This document shows, one piece after another, positions 9,570 through 17,634 of a stretch of 64,000 bases of DNA. The notes beneath the pieces are model-generated. The model had not been told where the DNA came from. It worked only from the letters and a program-made list of their open reading frames with translations, and searched no databases. A program made the position numbers and the translations under genes. Numbering within the stretch: the first letter of the stretch is position 1; each line of letters opens with the position of its first letter. Location of the stretch: contig NC_009408.2 in assembly GCF_000002875.2 (NCBI RefSeq), forward strand, positions 472,501 through 536,500. Reading direction: 5' to 3'. This DNA is from Leishmania infantum JPCM5. Its lineage: Eukaryota; Euglenozoa; Kinetoplastea; Trypanosomatida; Trypanosomatidae.

Positions 9570-10843
9570 GGTGTCGGCTGATGTTTCGTCCCGGGCGTGT
9601 TTTTGGAATGAGGGGCGGCAGCCGTTTTTTTTTTTCTGGTGGGGCTAGGGCGTTGGCCGGGGTCATGAAGCAGCGGAGGGGATTTGCAAGAGAGTTTTTC
9701 AGTGGGAAGAGGTAAATCTTGTGGAAAAAAGTGACGGGGTCTGTCGGGTACGCGGGTTTTTGCGGCGAGATCGCGGGTGTGTTTCGCTACCGAAGCGGCG
9801 GTTACTTGTAGGTGTGGGAAACCTGGGTGTTTGCCGGGCCTGGATGAAAAACGACGTAGCTGTGGGATTGCCAGCGTCAGGCGTGCAAAGTCGTATTAAT
9901 AGCCCCCCTCTTCCAAGTTTTCAGTGAACTGCTTGGCCTGCACGACCCATCCCCACCCCCGCTCAAGGAGGCACCCGGCCCGTCTTTGTGCCGTCGGTGA
10001 AAATCGTCCAAAGTGCCTCTCTTTCCATCGTTTGGAGATTACGCGTTGCCTCGGCCCCGCGCTCCGATCAGTAAGATGGAGAGGGGTCGCCGGCGGAAGG
10101 AACGCGTGAGCCATCGGAGAAAAGCTTACGCTCTCAGGAAGGTGTGTCGCCAACTGAAGTAGGTCTCTCGGCTGACGTGCCCGCGCGGGCGCGCAGAAGC
10201 AGAAGAGCTCGCTTACGGGGCGCTGAAAAGGTCAGGGGTGGCGCCTTGATGCAGTGACATTCGCAGTGATTACTCCTGAAAAGAGAAGCTGGTAGGTAAG
10301 AAGATGTAATGTTTTAGGTGATGGTCTCAAAAACTTGTGGACTCTAGCATTTTCCTGCAAGCCAGAGGTTGCAGCGCCGCTTCTATAGACTTTGCTGCTT
10401 AGGTTTTTTTTTTTGTTGAAGAGCATGTATGAACCACTTTTGTCGTGGTTTGGGTGGCTGTGCGGTGAGGAGGCTCTTCAGTGAACCCAATCGATTCTGT
10501 TTCTCCTGGCTAATATCAGTGCTTGCAAGGCTGTGATTGGTAGTCGCTGAGCTCCACGTAAGGTGCTTGAATTTGTAGAGAGGTGAGCGCGACGGGAAAA
10601 TCGACTTCCACAATTAACATCATTGAAGCAGTTTCCTTATCGTAAAGAGCCTGTGGAAAGAACGGATGGTGATCCCTCTTCGTAGTGCTTGCCGCATACC
10701 CGAAAGAAGGAACCTGAGCAGTGGTTCGATCCATCCCTGCTTCAGGTACCCAGAATGCTCGCATACACAATCCCTTTTCTCATCTGACTTTTTTCCACCT
10801 AATTCTCAATCATTAACAGTAATTTAGGTACAACGGAAAAGTG

Positions 10844-11608
10844 ATGCCTCCGCGCAAGGTAGACGCGCAAGTCAGCGTGGTGGAAAAGATCGTCGAGCGA
10901 CCGTCCGTTCTCGACGTGACGTTGGCGAAGATCGATGTGAACCAGTACGACGCTGCTTACCCTTTCCGGCTTAGGGTCGTTCTCTGTGGGAAGAAAAAGC
11001 GCACCTCGCTTGATGAGACCTGGGAGAAGCTGGCTGCGGAGATAAAGCTACAGTGCGACAAAGCGAATCCTTTCTTCGATGCCTCTCAGAACAGCCAGCT
11101 TGGGTCTTTGATCATGGACTACGGAGAGTATTTTATGCAAATTGTCGAAGGTCCAGAAGGCTACGTTTTCCGCTTTGCAGAGGAGATGAAGTCAGTGCCG
11201 CTCGTCGATACAAACAGCGTGCGCATTCTGTTTCTCGACGACGATGTCCCCACCACTATTTGCGTCGGAATCATCCTGATAGACAAAGTGCCACCCTCAT
11301 CTTTGGTGATCAGCTCAGCGGAGAAGAGCACGGAAGAAGTTACGCAAGGAGTTGCACACGACTTGTCATCTATTCTAGAACTTGCTTCTCAGGGTAACAG
11401 CCAGATGGGAAGGATGAAGAGCGTGTTTGCTGAGAACGCCAAGGTGAACTACCCAAAGCTGTTCCCCAAAGTGGAAATGCTTGAGGCGTATATTAATAGC
11501 GACAGCTTTTTCACTCTTGACGAGTTTGTGGACAATTTCTGCAAACCTGCGCATCTGGCCCGCGATGAGGAAATCAATCACCCCGCGGCAGACCCGCTGA
11601 AGCACTGA
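10844..11608 (+). CDS. BLUF-fold / TEX47-like protein
   Basis: 254 residues; the codon before the ATG at 10844 is GTG in frame, so the ATG is the sensible start. Residues about 92-106 ([15 protein letters not shown]) match the signature of BLUF-type folds, where a short strand and a MQxxEGP turn precede a helix. The rest of the first 150 residues is consistent with a small alpha/beta domain. The C-terminal part ([20 protein letters not shown] onward) is helical and unrecognised. In eukaryotes the related TEX47 family is associated with sperm or flagella and does not necessarily bind flavin; I see no basis for claiming light sensing here. It begins MPPRK, as does the next gene. Confidence 0.6.
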   Translation: MPPRKVDAQVSVVEKIVERPSVLDVTLAKIDVNQYDAAYPFRLRVVLCGKKKRTSLDETWEKLAAEIKLQCDKANPFFDASQNSQLGSLIMDYGEYFMQIVEGPEGYVFRFAEEMKSVPLVDTNSVRILFLDDDVPTTICVGIILIDKVPPSSLVISSAEKSTEEVTQGVAHDLSSILELASQGNSQMGRMKSVFAENAKVNYPKLFPKVEMLEAYINSDSFFTLDEFVDNFCKPAHLARDEEINHPAADPLKH

Positions 11609-11994
11609 TGTAAAAACAGCGCGCACTGGCGCTGTCATGCTTTTGATGTACGGAGACGAAGTGAAAGTCAGACGCCTGTTTGGATTCTTTATCAAGTCGT
11701 GGAGATTACCATTGTGACGGTAAAATGAACCCGTGCGGTTTACGCAAACAGGCAAACACAAACGCATGAGCTAGGCTTGGGAACAGATAAAAATGTCACT
11801 AGGCAGACAAAGAGGGCGAAGATCGCAGCTAAGTCCCATGCGAAAAGGTATAATATGCCATGATCGCATTGGCGTTTCCTCGGCCTCTAACGACATCTTT
11901 CTTTCTACCCGTTTTTGTGATGGATCACCGATACTCTGCTTTCCCAGAATCGGAAGAAAGACAACTTGTCGTTCTTCCCGAACCTCAACTCACA
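11609..11994. other. Short intergenic spacer with a clear trans-splicing signal
   Basis: Holds the 3' UTR of the BLUF-like gene and the 5' UTR of the cyclophilin. Nothing coding is convincing apart from the in-frame upstream extension of the cyclophilin discussed under that gene. Confidence 0.6.
11894..11947 (+). promoter_or_regulatory. Predicted spliced-leader acceptor for the cyclophilin gene
   Basis: A pyrimidine-rich tract at 11894-11918 is followed by the first downstream AG at 11946-11947 (within ctttcccag). Trans-splicing there would remove the in-frame ATGs at 11860 and 11920 and leave 11995 as the first ATG of the mature mRNA. Confidence 0.5.
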
Positions 11995-12588
11995 ATGCCT
12001 CCGAGAAAGGCAATAACAAAGGTGAAGTTGCACAGCGCTGAGAGTGTTGATACCGACCTCCAGAACTGTTTGTTGCGCATCGATAAGGGCACCGACGTGT
12101 ATGGGATGTTGGTGATTGAGTTGGACAGTGGCCGCTCTCCCAAGGCGTGCGAGCTCGTTGCTCAAAACATTCCTGCGTCAAACACAACCGACAAGAGTCG
12201 CGGAAAGCAGGGTGTTTACAAGAACTGCCGTTTTACGCGCCTGACCAAAGAAGGAATTCAGACTGGCGAAGTTGTTCCGGCTGCCAAACCTGTTCCCGCA
12301 GCCGAGCTGGAGGGCGAGATAGGTCGCGTGCCGCACTGCTACGGCGCAGTATCGCTGTGTCGAAGCTCGACCTCTTTCGACGGATCGCAGTTTTTCATCT
12401 GTCTTACCAGCGATTCTGTGGAGCTCGATCACTTAAACAAGAAGCACGTTTGCTTTGGACGCGTTGTCGAGGGACATGATGTCTTGGCAGCTTTGCAGAG
12501 TGATTTGGCCGAATATTCTGGCGACATGGGCCTAGTCCGCAAGGACTGTCCGTATGTGATGGCGGAGCTCAGCTACGCATCGATGTAA
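11995..12588 (+). CDS. Divergent cyclophilin-type peptidyl-prolyl isomerase
   Basis: 197 residues from ATG 11995. The cyclophilin core is recognisable: FDGSQFFICL at 128-137, followed by LDHLNKKHVCFGRVVEGHDVL, the standard beta-strand pair that frames the active site. The usual FHR catalytic Arg region near the N-terminus reads YKNCRFTRLTKEG, keeping an Arg-containing strand. The canonical W of the cyclosporin site is replaced (HLNKKH follows LD directly), so drug sensitivity and perhaps catalysis may be altered. The frame is open to an ATG at 11860, but a pyrimidine tract and AG lie between, so I chose 11995. It shares the MPPRK opening with the gene upstream. Confidence 0.85.
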   Translation: MPPRKAITKVKLHSAESVDTDLQNCLLRIDKGTDVYGMLVIELDSGRSPKACELVAQNIPASNTTDKSRGKQGVYKNCRFTRLTKEGIQTGEVVPAAKPVPAAELEGEIGRVPHCYGAVSLCRSSTSFDGSQFFICLTSDSVELDHLNKKHVCFGRVVEGHDVLAALQSDLAEYSGDMGLVRKDCPYVMAELSYASM

Positions 12589-12878
12589 ACTAGTTTCACG
12601 GCTTGAACTTGCTGCATTGAAATGCTATCAAGCAACGACAAAAAAAACAAATGATGCTTTTCTCTAGAGAGCGGTCTTGCTCATTTCGTACGCCACAGTG
12701 CGTTTGGATGGGCTTCAAAATGCGGTTCTTTTGTGTGCGCCTGCACTTTCAAGCGAACGATGCTATTTGCTGCCACTTCTGTTACGGATTACGCTCTTTT
12801 ATCTCATTCGCCAATGTCGGCGTCTTGTTGCCGGTTTCATTACTACGGTCCTAAGGTGTATCGGAAAGTGCCTTTTTG

Positions 12879-13472
12879 ATGGCTTCCAAAACGCGATCGG
12901 TACATGTGAGCGAGGCGGCATCTTCTGCGCTCACACTGGAGGCTATTACTCACATATGCTCAAGGAGGCTGAGAGATTCTACCAATTCTGATGACAGAAT
13001 CGCAGCCGAGTACGAGAAAGACCATCTCCTTGAACGGCAGGGGATTATTATCGGACTGCGTCTGATGGAGCGGCTTCTATACCGAGAACCGGTCTTTGGT
13101 GGAACCTCTACCGACATTGTCCGCTATGTTGGGTACACAATGTGGAAGGCCATCTTCGGCAAAAAGGTTGACTCAATCAAGGCGATCGATAGCATATATC
13201 ACTTGTCAGACAACGACTTTCGATGGCTCCAGGGGTTTCCTCAGCTTAAAGGGCAGGACCGCGTCCAGACGCTAGCAAGTTCAGAAGGCGAGGGCTCAAA
13301 GGATGGCTACACCGAGGAGCCAGTCGGCCCTGTGTCGCACAGAGATGTTCTCCTGTACACAGTTGGTATTATCAAGGGTGCCACACATCCTCTTCTGGGC
13401 GAAAGTAGCCTCGCCGTGACGGGAACTCATACGAAAGAGGGCGAAACCTTTTTCACTCTTGATTTTAGGTGA
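12879..13472 (+). CDS. TRAPPC6: TRAPP complex subunit 6 (TRAPPC6/Trs33-like, Bet3 family)
   Basis: 197 residues from ATG 12879 (preceded in frame by TTG). TRAPP is a tethering complex and Rab exchange factor in ER-Golgi and Golgi traffic, and subunit 6 is one of its Bet3-fold cores. The order seen fits this family: an N-terminal helix, GLRLMERLLYREP, RYVGYTMWKAIFGKKVDSIKA, a NDFRWLQG strand, then the C-terminal LYTVGIIKGAT and a final FTLDF strand. Length is slightly above the usual 150-175 residues because of an Asp/Glu/Gly/Ser loop around residues 130-150. Family call is good; assignment to subunit 6 rather than 5 or 3 rests on the order of these motifs. Confidence 0.8.
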   Translation: MASKTRSVHVSEAASSALTLEAITHICSRRLRDSTNSDDRIAAEYEKDHLLERQGIIIGLRLMERLLYREPVFGGTSTDIVRYVGYTMWKAIFGKKVDSIKAIDSIYHLSDNDFRWLQGFPQLKGQDRVQTLASSEGEGSKDGYTEEPVGPVSHRDVLLYTVGIIKGATHPLLGESSLAVTGTHTKEGETFFTLDFR

Positions 13473-13644
13473 AGAGTGACGTGTTTTTTTCTCAGTGCTT
13501 TTCCGTGTGATGTACTGGGAGTGTGAACAAGAAAAAAATTAGATGTGTTGTAGCTACCTCGAGTGGTTTCCTCAGGCAGCAATTAGAATAAGAGGATCAG
13601 CTGTGCACAACCGTTGCCGCGCGAGCAGTCATCATCTTTGATCA

Positions 13645-13694
13645 ACTTCTCTCTCTTCTCATTCTACACTTCATTTCTCATCCATCACCTTGAG
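13645..13694 (+). promoter_or_regulatory. Predicted spliced-leader acceptor for the 91-residue gene
   Basis: A pyrimidine tract at 13645-13690 (CT-rich with TTT runs) is followed by AG at 13693-13694. The first ATG afterwards is 13745, the start of the small membrane protein. Confidence 0.5.
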
Positions 13695-13744
13695 CTTCAC
13701 TTTAGTTCGAAGTAGTTTCTCCTAGTCTCTCAGTGCAACTCACT

Positions 13745-14020
13745 ATGTTTCGAGGGGCGACGATGAGCCGTGTGGCTGCGGCAAACCCCGCAACATGGAT
13801 GCAGCGCCGCGCGGCGTCGCTGCGGTCGGAGAAGCCTTGTGCTAGCCTTGCCGACAAGATTGTGCGTGGGCCGCCAAAGTCGGTGTACTACACGCACCCT
13901 AGCTACGTGATGTCTCGTGATAAGATGCTTCATACGATCTGGGTGGACATCGGGATCTTTCACACGTGCGCGTATGTGCTGTTCCCCTTTTTTTTCGTTG
14001 CCTACTTCTTCAAGGCGTGA
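13745..14020 (+). CDS. Small single-pass membrane protein, probably mitochondrial inner membrane
   Basis: 91 residues. ATG 13745 is the first ATG after a clear pyrimidine tract and AG. The N-terminal 30 residues (MFRGATMSRVAAANPATWMQ onward) are basic, Ser/Ala-rich and without acidic residues, like a mitochondrial presequence. A conserved-looking middle (KIVRGPPKSVYYTHPSYVMSR) follows. The last 25 residues form one very hydrophobic segment rich in Phe, ending in YFFKA. Size and plan suit an accessory subunit of a respiratory complex or ATP synthase, but I do not recognise which. It sits between TRAPPC6 and mitochondrial IF-2 with short spacers. Coding potential is supported by context, the splice signal and the transmembrane pattern. 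Confidence 0.65.
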   Translation: MFRGATMSRVAAANPATWMQRRAASLRSEKPCASLADKIVRGPPKSVYYTHPSYVMSRDKMLHTIWVDIGIFHTCAYVLFPFFFVAYFFKA

Positions 14021-14127
14021 GCAGATCGCGGGGGCGGAAACCACAACTCTCTGTTAGGTGGCGGGACGCGAGTGTGTCACATGATTTATCGGAAGAAAAA
14101 GTAGTTTCTGTCATCGATCCTCTCTTC

Positions 14128-14159
14128 TACACTTACTACTTTTTTTCTTTTGCTTCGAG
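14128..14159 (+). promoter_or_regulatory. Predicted spliced-leader acceptor for mitochondrial IF-2
   Basis: A T-rich pyrimidine tract at 14128-14156 is followed by AG at 14158-14159. The first ATG downstream is 14251, in frame with IF-2. Confidence 0.45.
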
Positions 14160-14250
14160 CATTCTAGTGCACTGATAGCTTCTCTGTAGGAAACGAAACT
14201 AGAAGTATCATTATTCTCTTGAAAGGGCCCAGGCGTACGGCTTGCGAGGC

Positions 14251-17133
14251 ATGCTTGCTCATGCAACGTACTATTACATCTCAATGCGCAGTCGGGCAGC
14301 CAAGACGTGGCCGTTACTCCACGCCGCTGGAGTACTTCTGCCAGATGCCACGTGCCGTCTCACAATACTTCCAGCCATCTCCGGCACACCATCTCTCTAC
14401 TCCTCCACTTTTCATCAACAAAAAGATCCCTTCGTGTTGAAAGCCTCTGGATGTTTAATGCGACGCCGCGCTGCCTGCTACTTCCATGCAACAGGAGTTG
14501 TTCTGCGCACGTGCCGCGAAGGCGCCCTGTTTCTGCTGCCGTCAGTGCTAGACTCCAAGACATTTGCCAAGCTGGCAAACCGCCAGGGAGCAAAACTGGA
14601 ACTTCAGCTTTACGAGGAGATCAGGAGAGCCTCACCACACCTACACTCCCGTGCCTTTCTCGACCAGGCGAAGGAGCAGGCAAGAGAGCTGTGCTCGCCG
14701 CTCACTACACTGAAAAGGGAAGAGGTCGAGTCCACTATAGCGCAGAAGTACAAACTCACAGATGATCGACTTGTCACCTGCTTGGTTCCCTACCAGCTTG
14801 GAGCCAATATCCTCCTCTCCCGCCTACCTCCCAAGGTCAGGGAGGAGTCTCTCCGGGAATTGAAGTCTGAAGAAGCAGCCAGGCAGAGTGGGTCTCCTCC
14901 CGCACCGAACAAGTGGATCCAGTGGTATGAAGCCGACGTTTATGTTTCAACTGGAAGGAAGTACTTGGAGCGCATCAGCACCCGTCGACAGCGTCGCATT
15001 CCTGTCTTCGCTGTCATGGGACATGTAAATCACGGTAAGACTGCGTTACTCGATGCCTTGCAGGGGTCGCGCATCGGTGCTGAAGAGCCTCATCACATCA
15101 CGCAGTCCGTTCGGGCGTTCACGATACCAAGGCCAGGCGCCGACAACGATCTTTTTACCTTCATCGACACTCCGGGGCACCGCATTTTTGTCGAAACTCG
15201 GTTTCACGTGCAGCTGATGGCTGACGTCATCGCGTTGGTGATCTCGGTCGCCGAAGGGATCGAAAGTCAAACTCACGAGACGATCAAGGTCGCCCTCAAC
15301 GTTGATAAGCCGGTGATCGTAGTCTTGAACAAGCTAGATCTCTTGTCTGACGCGCTTACTGCCAAGAAGGCAGTGCGGCGCATCCTAGCAGAGCTGTACT
15401 CTATTGGGCTCGACGTGCACCTGCTGCAAAGGGAGAAAGATGTTGAGGCGTTGACGACCAAGGCGTCGACCGTTTGCTGCAGTAGCTGCGGCAGCAGTCG
15501 CACAGATTTGCGTCCGCAAGCGGAATACTTTGCACCGATGAAGACGGTCGATCCGGGTTATAAGGGCAGCAAGCGGCACCCACAAGTGCAGCTGCTCCGC
15601 AAAAGCTACGGAGTGTGTGTCTCCGCTGCAACCGGAGCTCATATTCCCCTCCTGTGGCGCGTTCTGCAGCTTTGTCGAGATTGTGCGCCTCCAACATGTC
15701 TCAGCAATTCCGTTGGGCACACGGAACACAACGCCGCCGTTCAAGCCGTTGTGTTGGAGTCTTCTAAGCACCTGTTCGACGAAGAGGGCTTTCGGCTGAA
15801 CCGCAAGCGCCAGCAGATCCAGCGGAGCATCGATCGAAAGCAGGAGAAACGCTTAAAGGTGTTTGAGCAACGAAGTCCTCGGTCGCGCCTGAACTCTGCA
15901 TACAACAGCGTCAAAACGCAGTCTACACGCCAGAATCGGACCAGCTCGTCGTCCCTGGTGATCACGGCCATCGTCCAGGAGGGCGTTCTAACTGAGGGAA
16001 TGCACTTTATCGCCGATCAGGCGGAGGGCCAGGTGCACGCCTTGGTCGACTACTGGGGCAATCGTGTTGAGAAGGCGTACCCCGGCATGGCCGTCACGCT
16101 TATCGACAAGAGCAGCATGAGTGGGTGCCCCGGCGCCGGAATCCATGTGCTGTCCATGACAGACCTCGCTTCGCGCGTGCGCGTACAAGCGTATCGCCAA
16201 CGGCTGCAGTGGTACGCTGAGATTTTTACGACAAAGCTGCACTACCTCCGCCCACGGGGTATGGACGTGTCTTTCGCCCATCTGGGTGACTACGGTCAAC
16301 TCGGCATCACCGACTCGCTTGAATGCCAACTCCTGTACGGGCCGCCGCAAAAGCCCTCCGAGGAGCAGAGGCAACCGGAGGCGCTACCCCCAGGGACCTC
16401 GGCGAGCGATGAGTCCATTGGTGCGTACCTCGCGGAGAGGAATCGAGAGTCTGAATCAAACGCGCTCCAAGTTTCCTCGGTGGGGTCTGTTGCGTTCCCG
16501 GACGGTGCAACGAAGCGCTTGACACAGGCAATTATGGGCAAAGACGATGAAGAGGTGCTCAAGGCTACGTGGCAGAGTGCGCAGCTGCAGCGGCAGCTCA
16601 CGTCCCAAAAGGAATACGAGGATCACGTTGCACAGTGTGTGCAGGTGGGTGTCTTAATCAAGGTAGATTCATGGCACACCGCCCGCATGCTACACCGCGA
16701 AATCTCCCGTCTCGGCACGCGCAAGGTTTATTTTCAAGTCGTCGGTGCGCGTTTCGGCCCTCTGCAGGTGAGCGACATCATTTACGTCATGCAGGCTGTG
16801 AAGATCATTGTGTGCTTCCGTACGCCTCTTTCCGCGTCCAGCGACCTGGACAGCTACATCGAGAACGCCAACTTGTGGGTGCTCCAGACCGATCACTTCT
16901 CCGACGTGGTTCTCTTCATGAAGTGGTGCGCGGTGGCGACGCACAAGGAGAAGGTGCTCGATGAAAATGACGGCGACTTAGACCACGGCGACGAGTCGGG
17001 CCCTCGGCCTCGAATTTTTGTGGACTCGAAGCCGGAGGCGGACAGCGGTGATCCGAAGGGATCTAAGTCGCAGAGACAGAGGCTTCTCCTGTATGATGAC
17101 GACAACAACGATGACGAGTTTTGGAGCATGTAG
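14251..17133 (+). CDS. Mitochondrial translation initiation factor IF-2
   Basis: 960 residues from ATG 14251, the first ATG after a plausible splice site; later in-frame ATGs at 14284 and 14458 are alternatives. The GTPase core is complete: GHVNHGKT (G1) at 257-264, HHITQSVRAF (G2 region), DTPGH (G3) at 306-310 and NKLD (G4) at 360-363. Bacterial-type IF-2 brings initiator tRNA to the small ribosomal subunit, here presumably the mitoribosome. The N-terminus is Arg/Ala-rich and acid-poor, as for mitochondrial import. A trypanosomatid insertion with a CxxC-like pair (VCCSSCGSS, about 407-415) follows G4, and the C-terminal IF-2 domains run to about residue 900 before an acidic tail (DDDNNDDEFWSM). 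Larger than bacterial IF-2 because of these insertions. Confidence 0.9.
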   Translation: MLAHATYYYISMRSRAAKTWPLLHAAGVLLPDATCRLTILPAISGTPSLYSSTFHQQKDPFVLKASGCLMRRRAACYFHATGVVLRTCREGALFLLPSVLDSKTFAKLANRQGAKLELQLYEEIRRASPHLHSRAFLDQAKEQARELCSPLTTLKREEVESTIAQKYKLTDDRLVTCLVPYQLGANILLSRLPPKVREESLRELKSEEAARQSGSPPAPNKWIQWYEADVYVSTGRKYLERISTRRQRRIPVFAVMGHVNHGKTALLDALQGSRIGAEEPHHITQSVRAFTIPRPGADNDLFTFIDTPGHRIFVETRFHVQLMADVIALVISVAEGIESQTHETIKVALNVDKPVIVVLNKLDLLSDALTAKKAVRRILAELYSIGLDVHLLQREKDVEALTTKASTVCCSSCGSSRTDLRPQAEYFAPMKTVDPGYKGSKRHPQVQLLRKSYGVCVSAATGAHIPLLWRVLQLCRDCAPPTCLSNSVGHTEHNAAVQAVVLESSKHLFDEEGFRLNRKRQQIQRSIDRKQEKRLKVFEQRSPRSRLNSAYNSVKTQSTRQNRTSSSSLVITAIVQEGVLTEGMHFIADQAEGQVHALVDYWGNRVEKAYPGMAVTLIDKSSMSGCPGAGIHVLSMTDLASRVRVQAYRQRLQWYAEIFTTKLHYLRPRGMDVSFAHLGDYGQLGITDSLECQLLYGPPQKPSEEQRQPEALPPGTSASDESIGAYLAERNRESESNALQVSSVGSVAFPDGATKRLTQAIMGKDDEEVLKATWQSAQLQRQLTSQKEYEDHVAQCVQVGVLIKVDSWHTARMLHREISRLGTRKVYFQVVGARFGPLQVSDIIYVMQAVKIIVCFRTPLSASSDLDSYIENANLWVLQTDHFSDVVLFMKWCAVATHKEKVLDENDGDLDHGDESGPRPRIFVDSKPEADSGDPKGSKSQRQRLLLYDDDNNDDEFWSM

Positions 17134-17634
17134 ACTCGATTCCCCTGGTCGTCTTCGCAAGTGCTACGCGTGCTGCCTGCATTGTTGACGGAGCGAGCTG
17201 TCCTCCTTTTTTTCTTATGCGGTGCTACCGACAGGTGAGCGCTGATCGCCTGCAAGGGCTTCTCACAGAGGGTGACGGACATTGATCCGAAATCGAGCAC
17301 CTGACACCACCACCGCCAACAGAAAAAAATTGACTTTGTCATGCATGCCATACTTGTGTCTTCTTCTTTTTCCCCTTAGCCACAGGTCCACCGGCAATGG
17401 CTGTTTAGCCTCATCGACTCCTTGGGGGGGGGGCTGAGGACGAGGAACGACTGCATGTGCTCGCCCCAGCTGCATGCACCTTGTGGGACTTTCGTGTCCC
17501 TCTCGACGACCAGCACCGTTGTCCATCTGCCTCTTTCCCTTCCCCACGCTCTCCCTCTGCTCTCCTTCGCTTTTTTTTTTGCAGCTGCCGACGGAGCCCT
17601 CATCAGTTCTTGAGTAGGCTGCTCGTTGCATATC
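17134..17634. other. Intergenic spacer
   Basis: Carries an A6 run, a G10 run near 17425 and a strong pyrimidine tract at about 17516-17580 ending in a T10 run before gcag. The latter is a good spliced-leader acceptor for the IQ-motif gene. No gene seen. Confidence 0.6.

Larger units (their letters stand above)
6160..9850. repeat. Large imperfect inverted repeat (palindrome), axis near 8010
   Basis: Reading the left arm as reverse complement reproduces the right arm in order. 6686-6704 is an exact 19-base reverse complement of 9298-9316. 6810-6820 matches 9179-9189. A 7132-7139 block matches about 8881-8888. The central runs gaaaaagcac (7991-8000) and the T-run at 8026-8034 face each other across a loop of only about 20 bases. 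Coordinate sums stay near 16000-16025 throughout, as expected for one hairpin rather than scattered matches. Identity is modest (perhaps 60-75 percent by eye), with indels. Outer limits are approximate: the left arm fades out near 6160-6300, the right near 9700-9850. Confidence 0.7.
6113..10843. other. Gene-free 4.7 kb spacer dominated by an imperfect palindrome
   Basis: No reading frame here resembles a protein. Roughly 6160-9118 is anomalous: long A, C and T homopolymers, no clean microsatellites except an AT run at 8571-8588, and many overlapping frames of extreme composition on both strands. The + strand is A/C-rich on the left of about 8010 and T/G-rich on the right, and the two halves align as reverse complements. 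From about 9119 the sequence becomes ordinary, starting with a SIDER copy, then about 1.2 kb of unique sequence leading to the next gene. Confidence 0.7.

Noticed and set aside
11860..11994. 45-residue N-terminal extension of the cyclophilin
   Set aside because: A pyrimidine tract and acceptor AG at 11946-11947 lie within it, and the sequence has no cyclophilin similarity.
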